Assembly: GCA_002415785.1 (NCBI GenBank)
Contig: DIAJ01000006.1
Span: 1-48,978 of the forward strand
DNA length: 48,978 nt
Origin: Flavobacteriales bacterium UBA5081
GTDB taxonomy: Bacteria; Bacteroidota; Bacteroidia; Flavobacteriales_E; Vicingaceae
Reading direction: 5' to 3'
Below the pieces are notes generated by a model. The model did not search any database. It saw only the letters and a program-made list of their open reading frames with translations, and was not told the origin of the DNA. Shown piece by piece: positions 9,001 through 16,713 of this stretch (position 1 is its first letter; the number at the start of each line of letters is the position of its first letter). A program made the position numbers and the translations under genes.

Positions 9001-11284
9001 TTCGAACAGTATCAAACTGATTGTAAACATCTTCAACTATCAACTCAACCGTATAATTCCCCCTTTGATGATAAGTATGAGTTGGATGAAATGATTGAGA
9101 AGTATCACCATCTCCAAAATCCCACCAAATATTCAGCAAGCTATCTCTCGGTATATTAAATTGAATAGTATAAGGCGCACAGGCTAAAATAGGTTGTAGT
9201 GTATCTTTAAAAGCTCCTGTCCTATTGCCCGGACCACTTGCACCATCAGCAACACTATCGTTTCCTATGCAAGGGAGCATCTGAACAGCATTTACTAATG
9301 TTTTTTCTGCAAAACATCCATTTGGATACCAAACTTTTAAACTCACATTGTAAAACCCCGGACCGCTATAGTAGTGAATTGGGTTGGCTACCGAATCTGT
9401 TGTCCCATCGCCAAAGTCCCACAAAAACTCAGTTGCCCCAGGAGCATTAGCAGTAAAGCGCATTTCAAAGTTGGGGCAATTATTTCTATTTAATGTAAAA
9501 TCTACCTTTGGATCTGCAACAACAACGACATTATATGGCTCTAATCGATAATAGCAACCCAATGTGTTCTTTGTTAACAAGTCCACTTCATAAATCCCGG
9601 CTGAATCAAACAGATGAGTAGGATTGGCTAAACTGGAACTATCGCCATCTCCAAAATTCCATTGCCAAAAATCACCTCCGATTGAACTCCCTTCGAAATC
9701 AACAAAAGAAGAACGGCAAACAAAAATAGTATCCGGTTGATTAAAAACTGACTGGGCATCTTCCACTTGAATTTTGGGTGTGTAATAAACTGTATCTAAA
9801 CACCCTCCTTTGGTTTCTGTAATTACGTATGGCTTATACTTACCCTCTAACTCATAAGTGTATCTAGCTCGTTTATTTACTGCACTATCACCATTCCCAA
9901 AAAACCATTTTATACTTCCGAAATCTTCGGCATTTTCTAATGAAAAAATCACTTGATGAGGTGCACAGCCAACTGAATCACTAACTCTTATTAAAGCAAA
10001 TGGATGCTCAATTTTTAAATAATTAAGTTGCTTAAGCGTATCACTACATATTTCATTTTTAGCAATTAGCTCTAAATCATAACTTCCAGCTTGAGTAAAA
10101 GAAAAAATTGGGTTTTCTTGAGTTGAAGTAAAAGGTCCCAATTTCCATTGAAAAGCTTGCGCAAAAATGGAATTGTTTTGTAAACTAATTGAAAGTGGTA
10201 AGCAGTAGTTTGAGGTTGTATCTTCAAAGTCAGCTATGGGAGATTGTAGTATTTGAATGGAGTCTAGCGTCAACTCTTGCTTACATCCTACTGAATCAAA
10301 AGCAATGACAGATGGCAGATACTTTCCTTCTTGTAAATAATCATAAGAAAAGTCATATTTATTAGATGTACTTCCATCACCTAAAGTCCATTGAATATTT
10401 GCCCAGCTGCTGTCAATTCTAAATTGAACTTCTTGATTACTACAAACAGAATCAGAAGAAACAAAAACACTTAAGGGTTCAGGAATGTGAAATTGAACGG
10501 CTTTTTTCTTTTCTTCAACTGAAATGCAGCCATCAGTGTCTTTTACTTTTAACTTCACATCATAAATACCTTCAACTTGATAAATATGTTGTGTAGTTCG
10601 ATTTATACTGTCTCTATTTCCATCACCAAAATCCCAATAGTGCTCCAATGAAGTGCCGGCTAATGAAGTAAAATGTACCGGTACACCATTATTGCAGACT
10701 AACAATGTATCTAGCTGAAAGTCAACTACAGGATTACCCTTTACGCGAATTGTTTGATTTAGACTAAAAGTATTCCTACATCCATAAGGGCTTTCGGCAA
10801 ACAAAGTGGTTTGATAAATACCGGTATCTTGATAAGTATAAATTGGTTCATAGTCACTACTGCCATTACCATCGCCAAAACTCCAAGTATAAGCGTTAGC
10901 TGTATCTCCCAAATTGACAAAAGAAATGCTATCCCCTTCTAAACATTGTATTGAGTCCGAAAAAGTATAATTTAATTGTGGCACCTCATGAACAATAATA
11001 TAAGACTGACGAATCAAACTATCAATTCCAGCAGCTGAACGTGCAATTAGTTTTACTGAATAAGTATCCGGCTGTAAATATAAATTTGAAGGATTAAAGA
11101 TTGTTGATGAATTTCCATCACCAAAATCCCATTCATATTGATTGGCATTAGTGGAAAGGTTTGTAAAATTGACTTGGAATGGCGCACAGCCTTTAGTAGT
11201 ATCTGCTACAAAATCAGCTTGTGGCTGAGCAATTAAACCAAACGACAAAAAGGAAAAACAATATAAAAGTAAAGTTCTACTCAT
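6035..11284 (-). CDS. Giant PKD-repeat surface protein with Fn3 tail, no sorting domain
   Basis: 1749 residues. A signal peptide (..SFLSFGLIAQ) is followed by about 17 PKD-type repeats (residues about 20-1400) marked by W-x-[FL]-G-[DN]-G motifs (WDFGDGNSS, WNFGDGDSS, WDFGDGTTD and degenerate WKLGPF, WKIGSQ). About 340 residues then form fibronectin type III-like repeats (WTIEWEESN, IVLNWTDYP, VLLEWESLS, IKLRWTKVK). The last Fn3 repeat stops halfway, at EEFGAEFKFAD. The matching second half of an Fn3 repeat plus a type B sorting domain is encoded by the preceding cistron, whose stop is 3 nt before this start. Without a C-terminal signal the protein would normally not be exported by T9SS. It is likely adhesive or structural. 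Confidence 0.93.
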   Translation of the reverse strand: MSRTLLLYCFSFLSFGLIAQPQADFVADTTKGCAPFQVNFTNLSTNANQYEWDFGDGNSSTIFNPSNLYLQPDTYSVKLIARSAAGIDSLIRQSYIIVHEVPQLNYTFSDSIQCLEGDSISFVNLGDTANAYTWSFGDGNGSSDYEPIYTYQDTGIYQTTLFAESPYGCRNTFSLNQTIRVKGNPVVDFQLDTLLVCNNGVPVHFTSLAGTSLEHYWDFGDGNRDSINRTTQHIYQVEGIYDVKLKVKDTDGCISVEEKKKAVQFHIPEPLSVFVSSDSVCSNQEVQFRIDSSWANIQWTLGDGSTSNKYDFSYDYLQEGKYLPSVIAFDSVGCKQELTLDSIQILQSPIADFEDTTSNYCLPLSISLQNNSIFAQAFQWKLGPFTSTQENPIFSFTQAGSYDLELIAKNEICSDTLKQLNYLKIEHPFALIRVSDSVGCAPHQVIFSLENAEDFGSIKWFFGNGDSAVNKRARYTYELEGKYKPYVITETKGGCLDTVYYTPKIQVEDAQSVFNQPDTIFVCRSSFVDFEGSSIGGDFWQWNFGDGDSSSLANPTHLFDSAGIYEVDLLTKNTLGCYYRLEPYNVVVVADPKVDFTLNRNNCPNFEMRFTANAPGATEFLWDFGDGTTDSVANPIHYYSGPGFYNVSLKVWYPNGCFAEKTLVNAVQMLPCIGNDSVADGASGPGNRTGAFKDTLQPILACAPYTIQFNIPRDSLLNIWWDFGDGDTSQSFHPTHTYHQRGNYTVELIVEDVYNQFDTVRNVNYVQLGDPISDFNFLTVNACNNSEVEFINNSSFATNYEWNLGSAGMSFIENPKVNYNQASNELIELIAKDNRGCFDKSYQNISLGSPNPYFDFESQLCLGDTITFASNVNSYDSYIWKIGSQEILGDTVQFIAEDTGRFTVQIRAYDSSNCYKTFTSPKVLVISDPKAKFVFNDVPEACDFYDFNITNFSTGASNYKWILGNGDTLFEKDPNYRYLDSGLFKLQLLAEKDGCVDYSSVRNVLVNKAVADFEVQQNSFCLPIDADFLDLSKAAVSWKWKFGDGDSSIQQNPQHTFNIEPENQILTIIDTNGCEATVSKNAIKTHQASPQADRWEGCVPLQIQFSDSTKNVTSFFWDFGDGSSSNQQFPIHTYAVPGTYNLTLITQSVEGCYDTSVIENAVVAGSVKADFITNADANACAPHMAVFDNNSEGAVNYHWSFGDSKTSSKEQPIHVYHKAGVFDVNLIADNGFSCTDTLVKTKRFNINTPEIAFSMSDSVFCGASEVEFIDLSKRVANRRWFFGDGSTTTDRNPRHVYNDVKKYTVSLVVNDTAGCVENLSKEIRLMRKPIASFSLDSTYGCIPAKIAFRNHSSELEQPTYTWSLNNMTFNAEDTLIEFNEQSLYDINLIVENANGCSDTSFKEDHLRIYEKEVNDYPIVKRVSRSEFGDWTIEWEESNSFNFKYYQIYRKNSAGDFEPFVKVWNQNESSYQISFRSALESQQCFKIEVVKYCSDQSIVEQIPAYCSIDLSVRKESNHIVLNWTDYPIEGRLRYEVYRKKWGANSYQLIGINDTSKLTFVDSTILCPEIYLYWVKLLSEKDDYSVWSDTVNVLPNDLVDTFNVELKRISVVNEKQVLLEWESLSQANEIANSLYLSKKNSRGSYSIIENLPLTSTSYLDENPQLNSQPAEYELSLVNSCKRKYNIEGAFASIYLKIDQEGELIKLRWTKVKGLKSGVDYYLIQQQLPNGDWKAIKQLDKEEFGAEFKFAD

Positions 11285-11287
11285 CCT

Positions 11288-11710
11288 TTAGTTTACTAGT
11301 ATTACTGTACCTTTTCTTTTGAGAGAACGATTATTCGCATCTTTAGCTACTACTTCATAACCATAAGCACCTGCAGGCGCTGCTTTTCCCTTGTAGTTCC
11401 CGTCCCATCTAGCACCAATTTGATCTGAGTAAAATACAACTTCTCCCCATCGATTATATACTGTTAATTCAAAATACTCTAACCCTTTAGCAAGAACTCC
11501 AAAAGTATCATTAAGTCCATCGCCATTAGGCGAAAAAGCAGTTGGTATTTCCATTTTTAATGGTGCTACAGCCCTTACTTTATTTGAAGCAGACCATAAA
11601 TTTGTATCCGCTTGACTAACTGCAATGACTCTATAGAAATGCACATTATTTTGAGCAATTATCGGCAAACTAAGGATTGCAAATGTAAAATATATAATCA
11701 ATCTAAGCAT
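11288..11710 (-). CDS. Secreted half-Fn3 plus T9SS type B sorting domain (CHU_C)
   Basis: 140 residues. A signal peptide (LRLIIYFTFAILSLPIIAQ) is followed at once by what looks like the second half of a fibronectin type III repeat (NVHFYRVIAVSQAD, NLWSASNKVRAV). A complete gliding-motility-associated C-terminal domain then runs from about residue 50 (IPTAFSPNGDGLNDTF, LTVYNRWGEVVFY, RWDGNYKGKAAPAGAYGYEV). This domain targets proteins to T9SS together with a SprF-like partner. The mature protein begins in the middle of an Fn3 fold, and the missing first half matches the end of the next cistron (6035-11284). The two genes are 3 nt apart and surely co-transcribed. Confidence 0.9.
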   Translation of the reverse strand: MLRLIIYFTFAILSLPIIAQNNVHFYRVIAVSQADTNLWSASNKVRAVAPLKMEIPTAFSPNGDGLNDTFGVLAKGLEYFELTVYNRWGEVVFYSDQIGARWDGNYKGKAAPAGAYGYEVVAKDANNRSLKRKGTVILVN

Positions 11711-11714
11711 TTAA

Positions 11715-11745
11715 CAAAATTCAGTCTTGATTGCAAAAAGTACAA
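11715..11745 (-). promoter_or_regulatory. Promoter of the CHU_C/PKD operon
   Basis: The minus strand has TTG, 20 nt, then GAATTTTG (7 of 8 to TAnnTTTG). The -7 box ends 4 nt before the ATG at 11710, so the transcript would have almost no leader. Confidence 0.5.
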
Positions 11746-11792
11746 GATAGAGAAACTTATGTTATAAATTTAGGTAATTCGCTTAGAAAATA

Positions 11793-12998
11793 CTATAATT
11801 TATCAGAAACACTCTCTGCTACCACATAAGCCGTGCTCCATGCGGCTTGAAAATTAAACCCACCGGTGAGTGCGTCAATATTTAAAACTTCTCCACAAAA
11901 AAATATATTAGAGTGTGCTTTGCTTTGCATACTTTTAAAATCCACTTCTTTTAAATCCACACCTCCACAACTAACGAACTCTTCTTTAAAGGTTGTTTTT
12001 CCATTAGCTCGATAGTTATCATTTTCTAATACGCTGATTAATTTACTCATTTGGGCTTTACTTAAGTCAGCCCAGTTTAATTGTTCATTAATCTTGGCTC
12101 TGTTCAATAAATAGTCCCAAAGTCGTTGTGGCATACCATCGACTTTAGTGCTTTTCAATTGCTTTGAAGAAAAGAATTTACGATTGTTTTGCACATAACT
12201 TTCGGCATCACTTATCCAGCAAACTTCAAATTCAAACTGATAACTCCTTTTATTTAAATAAACTGCTGCTTGCGAAGAGAGTTTTAAAATTGCAGGACCG
12301 CTCATACCCCAATGTGTAAACAGTAATGGACCACTTTCCTCATACTTGGTATCTTTAATCTTAACTGTAGCAGGAAAACTCAGTCCCATTAATTGATTTG
12401 AAGGGTGTTTTGGCAAGTTAAAAGTAAAAAGCGAAGGAACCGGAGGTATAATTTTATGTCCTAAATTTTCAATCAATTGATAAGATTTCAGCTTATTACT
12501 CCCACCCATTGCAAAAATTACAAAATCGGCATTCCAGCTATTTTCTTTAGATGAGAGTTGGTATTGTTGATCTTTCTTATTGATTGAACTAACTTCAACT
12601 CCCGTTAACACTTTTACACCATATTTATTGGCTGCTGATAAAAAACAATCAATAATTGTTTGAGAATTGTCAGTTGTAGGAAACATTCTGCCATCCTCTT
12701 CAATTTTAAGCTCAACCCCTCGCTCAGCAAACCACGTTATGGTATCACCGGGAGCAAATCGATGAAAAACGCTAATCAATTCTTTATTTCCTCTAGGATA
12801 ATAATTGACTAATTCAATTGGGTTAAAACAAGCGTGAGTAACATTACACCTTCCTCCTCCACTCACTTTTACTTTAGAAAGAAGCTTGTTTGTTTTCTCT
12901 AGAATAATCACTTCAATATTGGGATTCTTCTCTGCGATATTGATTGCAGCAAAAAAGCCTGCTGCTCCCCCTCCAATTACAATTGCCTTTTGCTTCAT
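11793..12998 (-). CDS. YhiN/HI0933-family flavoprotein
   Basis: 401 residues. The N-terminal Rossmann FAD site is AIVIGGGAAGFFAAINIAE. The family motif VSGGGRCNVTH is at about residue 48, and the C-terminal FAD-contact block is FFCGEVLNIDALTGGFNFQA. This fits the NAD(P)/FAD-dependent oxidoreductase family HI0933/BaiN, whose substrates are mostly undefined. It is cytosolic and complete. It is transcribed alone and divergently from the NhaC gene. Confidence 0.9.
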   Translation of the reverse strand: MKQKAIVIGGGAAGFFAAINIAEKNPNIEVIILEKTNKLLSKVKVSGGGRCNVTHACFNPIELVNYYPRGNKELISVFHRFAPGDTITWFAERGVELKIEEDGRMFPTTDNSQTIIDCFLSAANKYGVKVLTGVEVSSINKKDQQYQLSSKENSWNADFVIFAMGGSNKLKSYQLIENLGHKIIPPVPSLFTFNLPKHPSNQLMGLSFPATVKIKDTKYEESGPLLFTHWGMSGPAILKLSSQAAVYLNKRSYQFEFEVCWISDAESYVQNNRKFFSSKQLKSTKVDGMPQRLWDYLLNRAKINEQLNWADLSKAQMSKLISVLENDNYRANGKTTFKEEFVSCGGVDLKEVDFKSMQSKAHSNIFFCGEVLNIDALTGGFNFQAAWSTAYVVAESVSDKL

Positions 12999-13002
12999 TC
13001 AT

Positions 13003-13010
13003 CAAAAGTA
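13003..13010 (-). promoter_or_regulatory. -7 box TACTTTTG before the flavoprotein gene
   Basis: An exact TAnnTTTG match on the minus strand lies 4 nt before the ATG at 12998. A TTG lies 24 nt upstream, slightly too far for a standard -33 element. A leaderless transcript is likely. Confidence 0.45.
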
Positions 13011-13086
13011 CTTTCAAAAAGCAGAAAGCAGAAACAATGTCGGCAAGCTACATAGATTTTTATATATTTACGCTCAAATTTATGGC

Positions 13087-14979
13087 TTGAGAAAAACTGT
13101 TTACTTCCTTTTTATTTTACCTTTCTTTATTTCGCTTCATTCAGAAGCCGCAGAGGTAAACTTCGACGATTTTGCAATTAAAGGTCAAGAATATGAGATA
13201 GTCATATCTGAATTGGTCACCAATGATGAGGTTTCAATTTACATTAACGGAGTAGAAAAGAACATTCCATATTCAAGTCATGGAGAAATCAGTTTTACGA
13301 CAAACATTCTAGAAAAAAGTGAAATTGAAGTCAAAATCAACGATGAAAAGATAGTAAAAACAATAAATCCCATTCCGCTTTGGCTTTCCATCATTCCACC
13401 TTTACTCGCTATCTTATTAGCACTATTAATAAAAGAGGTTGTAAGTGCGCTTTTGATTGGCATTTTTTCCGGAGCAGTTATTATTAACTTCTATATTCAC
13501 GGCGCTTTAGTAGGGTGGATTTATGCATTCATGAGAACTGTCGACACCTATCTGTTAGGCGCACTAAATAATAAAAGTCATTTATCTATTGTCATTTTCT
13601 CATTGCTAATTGGAGCAATGGTAAGTGTAATCAGCAAAAATGGCGGTATGCAAGGAGTTGTAAATCGTATCTCAAAATATGCCAAAAGCTCAAAATCAGG
13701 TCAGTTAGCAACTTGGTTTTTAGGAGTTGCCATTTTTTTCGACGACTATGCAAATACTTTAATTGTAGGGAATACCATGCGCCCGGTAACGGATAAACTA
13801 AAAATTTCTCGCGAAAAGCTTGCCTACTTAGTTGATTCTACAGCTGCTCCCATTGCTTCAATTGCATTTGTAACAACCTGGATAGGTGCTGAATTGGGAT
13901 ATATTTCCAGTGGAATTGAAAAAATTGACGGTCTTAACGAGGGAGTTTACTCAACCTTCATCAACTCTTTAGCTTACTCATTTTATCCCATCTTAGCACT
14001 CTTATTTATGCTGATGCTCATTTTAAAAGGAAGAGATTTCGGCCCTATGCTCAAGGCAGAAAAACTCGCTCGAAGTGGGGAGAATCATCTAAATAAATCA
14101 GCCAGCTTAGCAGAGCAAGCTGCCTTAGAGGAGTTTGAAGCAAAGAAAGACATACAAGCAAAAGCATACAATGCAGTAATTCCGGTATTGGTTGTCATCT
14201 TTGGAACTATTGGCGGACTTTTATTTACCGGTTGGGATGATCAAGTTTGGAACGACTCTAACATAGGCTTTGGAAGAAAACTTTCAACGATTATCGGTCA
14301 AGCTGATTCTTACCAAGCATTACTTTGGTCATCTTTAGCCGGCTTGGGTACAGCCATTAAGTTGAGCGTATTTCAAAAAACACTCAAGCTTTCTGAAGCT
14401 GTTGAATCTTCGATAAACGGAATAAAAACCATGCTTTCAGCCATTGTTATTTTAGTGTTGGCTTGGGCATTGGCTTTAGTTATTGAAGAATTACAAACTG
14501 CAGAGCTGATTACTTCCATCATGTCGGAAAATGTAAGTCCTTATTTAATTCCTGCACTTACTTTCGTATTAGCAGCTTTAGTAGCATTTTCAACCGGTTC
14601 TTCATGGGGCACAATGGCCATACTTTATCCGCTAATATTACCTGCCAGCTGGAAAATTTGTCAAGAAGCCGGCTTCGACTACGACTTAACATTGTCAATT
14701 TTTCACAATTCAGTTTCCACCGTTCTTGCCGGAGCTGTTTTGGGAGACCATTGCTCACCAATCTCTGACACTACTATTTTAAGCTCACTCTCCTCCTCTT
14801 GTAATCACATTCAACATGTAAAAACTCAAATGCCGTATGCATTAACTGTAGGAGTGGTGGCACTTTTATTTGGCACTATTCCGGCAGCCTTTGGAGTACC
14901 CATGTGGCTTAGCTTAATAGTTAGCTTATCTCTACTGTACGGTATAGTACATTTTATTGGAAAATCAACTAACACCTAA
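13087..14979 (+). CDS. NhaC-family Na+/H+ antiporter
   Basis: Start chosen at TTG 13087, giving 630 residues and a good signal-like N-terminus (RKTVYFLFILPFFISLHS). The reading frame stays open further upstream only as antisense of the flavoprotein gene. A roughly 80-residue beta-rich domain, probably extracytoplasmic, precedes more than ten membrane segments. Family motifs are seen in FFDDYANTLIVGNTMRP, AFSTGSSWGTMAILYPL and LAGAVLGDHCSPISDTT. It should exchange sodium for protons in the inner membrane. The N-terminal soluble domain is an addition to the usual core. Confidence 0.88.
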   Translation: MRKTVYFLFILPFFISLHSEAAEVNFDDFAIKGQEYEIVISELVTNDEVSIYINGVEKNIPYSSHGEISFTTNILEKSEIEVKINDEKIVKTINPIPLWLSIIPPLLAILLALLIKEVVSALLIGIFSGAVIINFYIHGALVGWIYAFMRTVDTYLLGALNNKSHLSIVIFSLLIGAMVSVISKNGGMQGVVNRISKYAKSSKSGQLATWFLGVAIFFDDYANTLIVGNTMRPVTDKLKISREKLAYLVDSTAAPIASIAFVTTWIGAELGYISSGIEKIDGLNEGVYSTFINSLAYSFYPILALLFMLMLILKGRDFGPMLKAEKLARSGENHLNKSASLAEQAALEEFEAKKDIQAKAYNAVIPVLVVIFGTIGGLLFTGWDDQVWNDSNIGFGRKLSTIIGQADSYQALLWSSLAGLGTAIKLSVFQKTLKLSEAVESSINGIKTMLSAIVILVLAWALALVIEELQTAELITSIMSENVSPYLIPALTFVLAALVAFSTGSSWGTMAILYPLILPASWKICQEAGFDYDLTLSIFHNSVSTVLAGAVLGDHCSPISDTTILSSLSSSCNHIQHVKTQMPYALTVGVVALLFGTIPAAFGVPMWLSLIVSLSLLYGIVHFIGKSTNT

Positions 14980-15103
14980 AATACCAAAGAGTTTAAGCTC
15001 TTAACTTCAGCTTAAGCATTTTCAATATTACTTATTCACACTTTTAACAAATTAGCGTTAATAACTTGTTAACAGTGTCAGCAAATCCCTTTAGCTTAAT
15101 AGA

Positions 15104-15111
15104 TAGCTTTG
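15104..15111 (+). promoter_or_regulatory. -7 box TAGCTTTG upstream of the SPOR-like gene
   Basis: An exact TAnnTTTG match in the 219-bp gap between the antiporter and the next gene. It would give a leader of about 80 nt. No convincing -33 element was found. The rest of the gap (14980-15198) shows only weak inverted repeats. Confidence 0.35.
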
Positions 15112-15198
15112 GTTTCATAAGTTTTGAACAACTGTTAATAAAAAACAGACCCAAAGCGAAACAAAATTTTATGACCCAAATCATCAATCTATACCACC

Positions 15199-16581
15199 AT
15201 GGCTAAAATTGGAATTATTAGTTTAAACCTGATTGCTATACTCATTTTCAAACTTTTCTTTAACGATGTAGTTACCGTAAATCAGAACATTCCTGATGAA
15301 ATTTATGCAGGACAAACTTTTACAATTAAAGTAGAAGTAAACAAAGGTGAGCATGAGGGTTTTGCTAAATGGCAACAAAAACTACCTAAAGGTTTTATCG
15401 CAGAATCAGTAACCACAGAAGGAGCGACTTTCTCTTTTAAAAACCAAGAAGTAAAGATTATCTGGATGGCTTTGCCAGAAGAAGAAAGCTTTTCAATTAG
15501 CTATAAAGTTAAAACTGAACAAAGTATAGAAGGGGACTTTAACATTGATGGAAAATTTTCTTATATAAAGGAGAATGAACGAAAAGATATTGAAGCTGAA
15601 ACACATGTAATGACGGTAAAACCATCTTCTAATATGCCGGAAGGTTTAGCTTTAGAAGTTCCTCCTAAAAACAAAAAAGAGAAAGTTCAGGAAACCTCAC
15701 CTAAAACTAAAGGCACAAATGAAGTTGACGAAAACATTACTTCAACCGATCAAATAAAAATCAATCGAAAAATAAGCCATTTGTCTAACGGTCGATACGC
15801 AGTAGAGTTAACAATTGAAAAAGGAAGCCTGAATAGCTTTGGAAAAGTTGAGGAATACTTACCGGAAGGCTTTGAAGCCAGTGCAATCGAAAACAATGAA
15901 GGTTTCTTTTCTTTTGAAAACCGAGTAATGAAAATTTTATGGATGACCCTTCCAAAAGAAGACAAATATTCTGTTAAGTATGGACTTGAAAGTACATCTG
16001 ACGATTTAGACTCAGTGACAGTTCATGGGGTGTTTTCATATCTAGACAGTGATGTATCTAAGCAAGCTCCCATGGCTGGAAGCAGGTTTAAAAATTATTT
16101 TACTTCGCCTGAAGAAGGACAACAATTGGCTAAAGATAGCGAGCCAAGTACGACGGAAACAGAAGAAACAACTAAAACTGTTATTGATGACGAAAAGGAC
16201 GCTTTTGTTCAAGAAGTAAGCGAAGAAAATAAAGAGGAGAATACAACTAAAGAGGATGTTGATGAAATCACTAACATCCCTGCTCCCGAAACTGCCGTAG
16301 CCTACAGAGTTCAAATTGCAGCTGCCAAAAAAGAAGTCAACCAACAATATTTTATTGACCGCCATAACATTAGAGAAACTGTAAATATAGAGTTTCACAA
16401 TACTTGGTACAAATACACGATAGGCTCATTCCCAATATATAAAGAAGCAAGAGATCGAAGAAATGAAGTTTGGGTAGAAGACAATAAAATAAAAGATGCT
16501 TTTGTTGCAGCCTATAACAGTGGTGAGCGAATTACAGTTCAAGAAGCTTTAATGATTACCAAGCAAAAGTGGTATAAATAA
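15199..16581 (+). CDS. Membrane-anchored protein with duplicated domain and SPOR-like C-terminus
   Basis: 460 residues: one N-terminal membrane segment (IGIISLNLIAILIFKLFF), then two copies of a roughly 110-residue beta domain. Copy 1 is about 27-135 (FAKWQQKLPKGFIAE, VKIIWMALPEEESFSISYKV). Copy 2 is about 188-295 (FGKVEEYLPEGFEAS, MKILWMTLPKEDKYSVKYGL). An acidic linker (about 310-365) and a SPOR-like domain (YRVQIAAAKKE .. YTIGSFPIYKEA .. AFVAAYNSGERI) follow. SPOR domains bind denuded peptidoglycan. The same C-terminal module ends the next gene, so the two probably work at the same envelope site. Function beyond that is unknown. Confidence 0.8.
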   Translation: MAKIGIISLNLIAILIFKLFFNDVVTVNQNIPDEIYAGQTFTIKVEVNKGEHEGFAKWQQKLPKGFIAESVTTEGATFSFKNQEVKIIWMALPEEESFSISYKVKTEQSIEGDFNIDGKFSYIKENERKDIEAETHVMTVKPSSNMPEGLALEVPPKNKKEKVQETSPKTKGTNEVDENITSTDQIKINRKISHLSNGRYAVELTIEKGSLNSFGKVEEYLPEGFEASAIENNEGFFSFENRVMKILWMTLPKEDKYSVKYGLESTSDDLDSVTVHGVFSYLDSDVSKQAPMAGSRFKNYFTSPEEGQQLAKDSEPSTTETEETTKTVIDDEKDAFVQEVSEENKEENTTKEDVDEITNIPAPETAVAYRVQIAAAKKEVNQQYFIDRHNIRETVNIEFHNTWYKYTIGSFPIYKEARDRRNEVWVEDNKIKDAFVAAYNSGERITVQEALMITKQKWYK

Positions 16582-16713
16582 GCTACTTTCAAAAATATCT
16601 ACTATCTTTAGGGCATATTTTTAGTATAGATTTTAACGATTTTTAAGTTCAATTCAATTAAAATGAATATTTTCGTTGAAAATTCTAACTGAATATTGGA
16701 AATTAAATAATCA

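Noticed and set aside
12886..13086. Longer N-terminus of the NhaC protein
   Set aside because: The open frame upstream of 13087 is antisense to the flavoprotein gene start and gives a non-sensible sequence before the signal-like segment.
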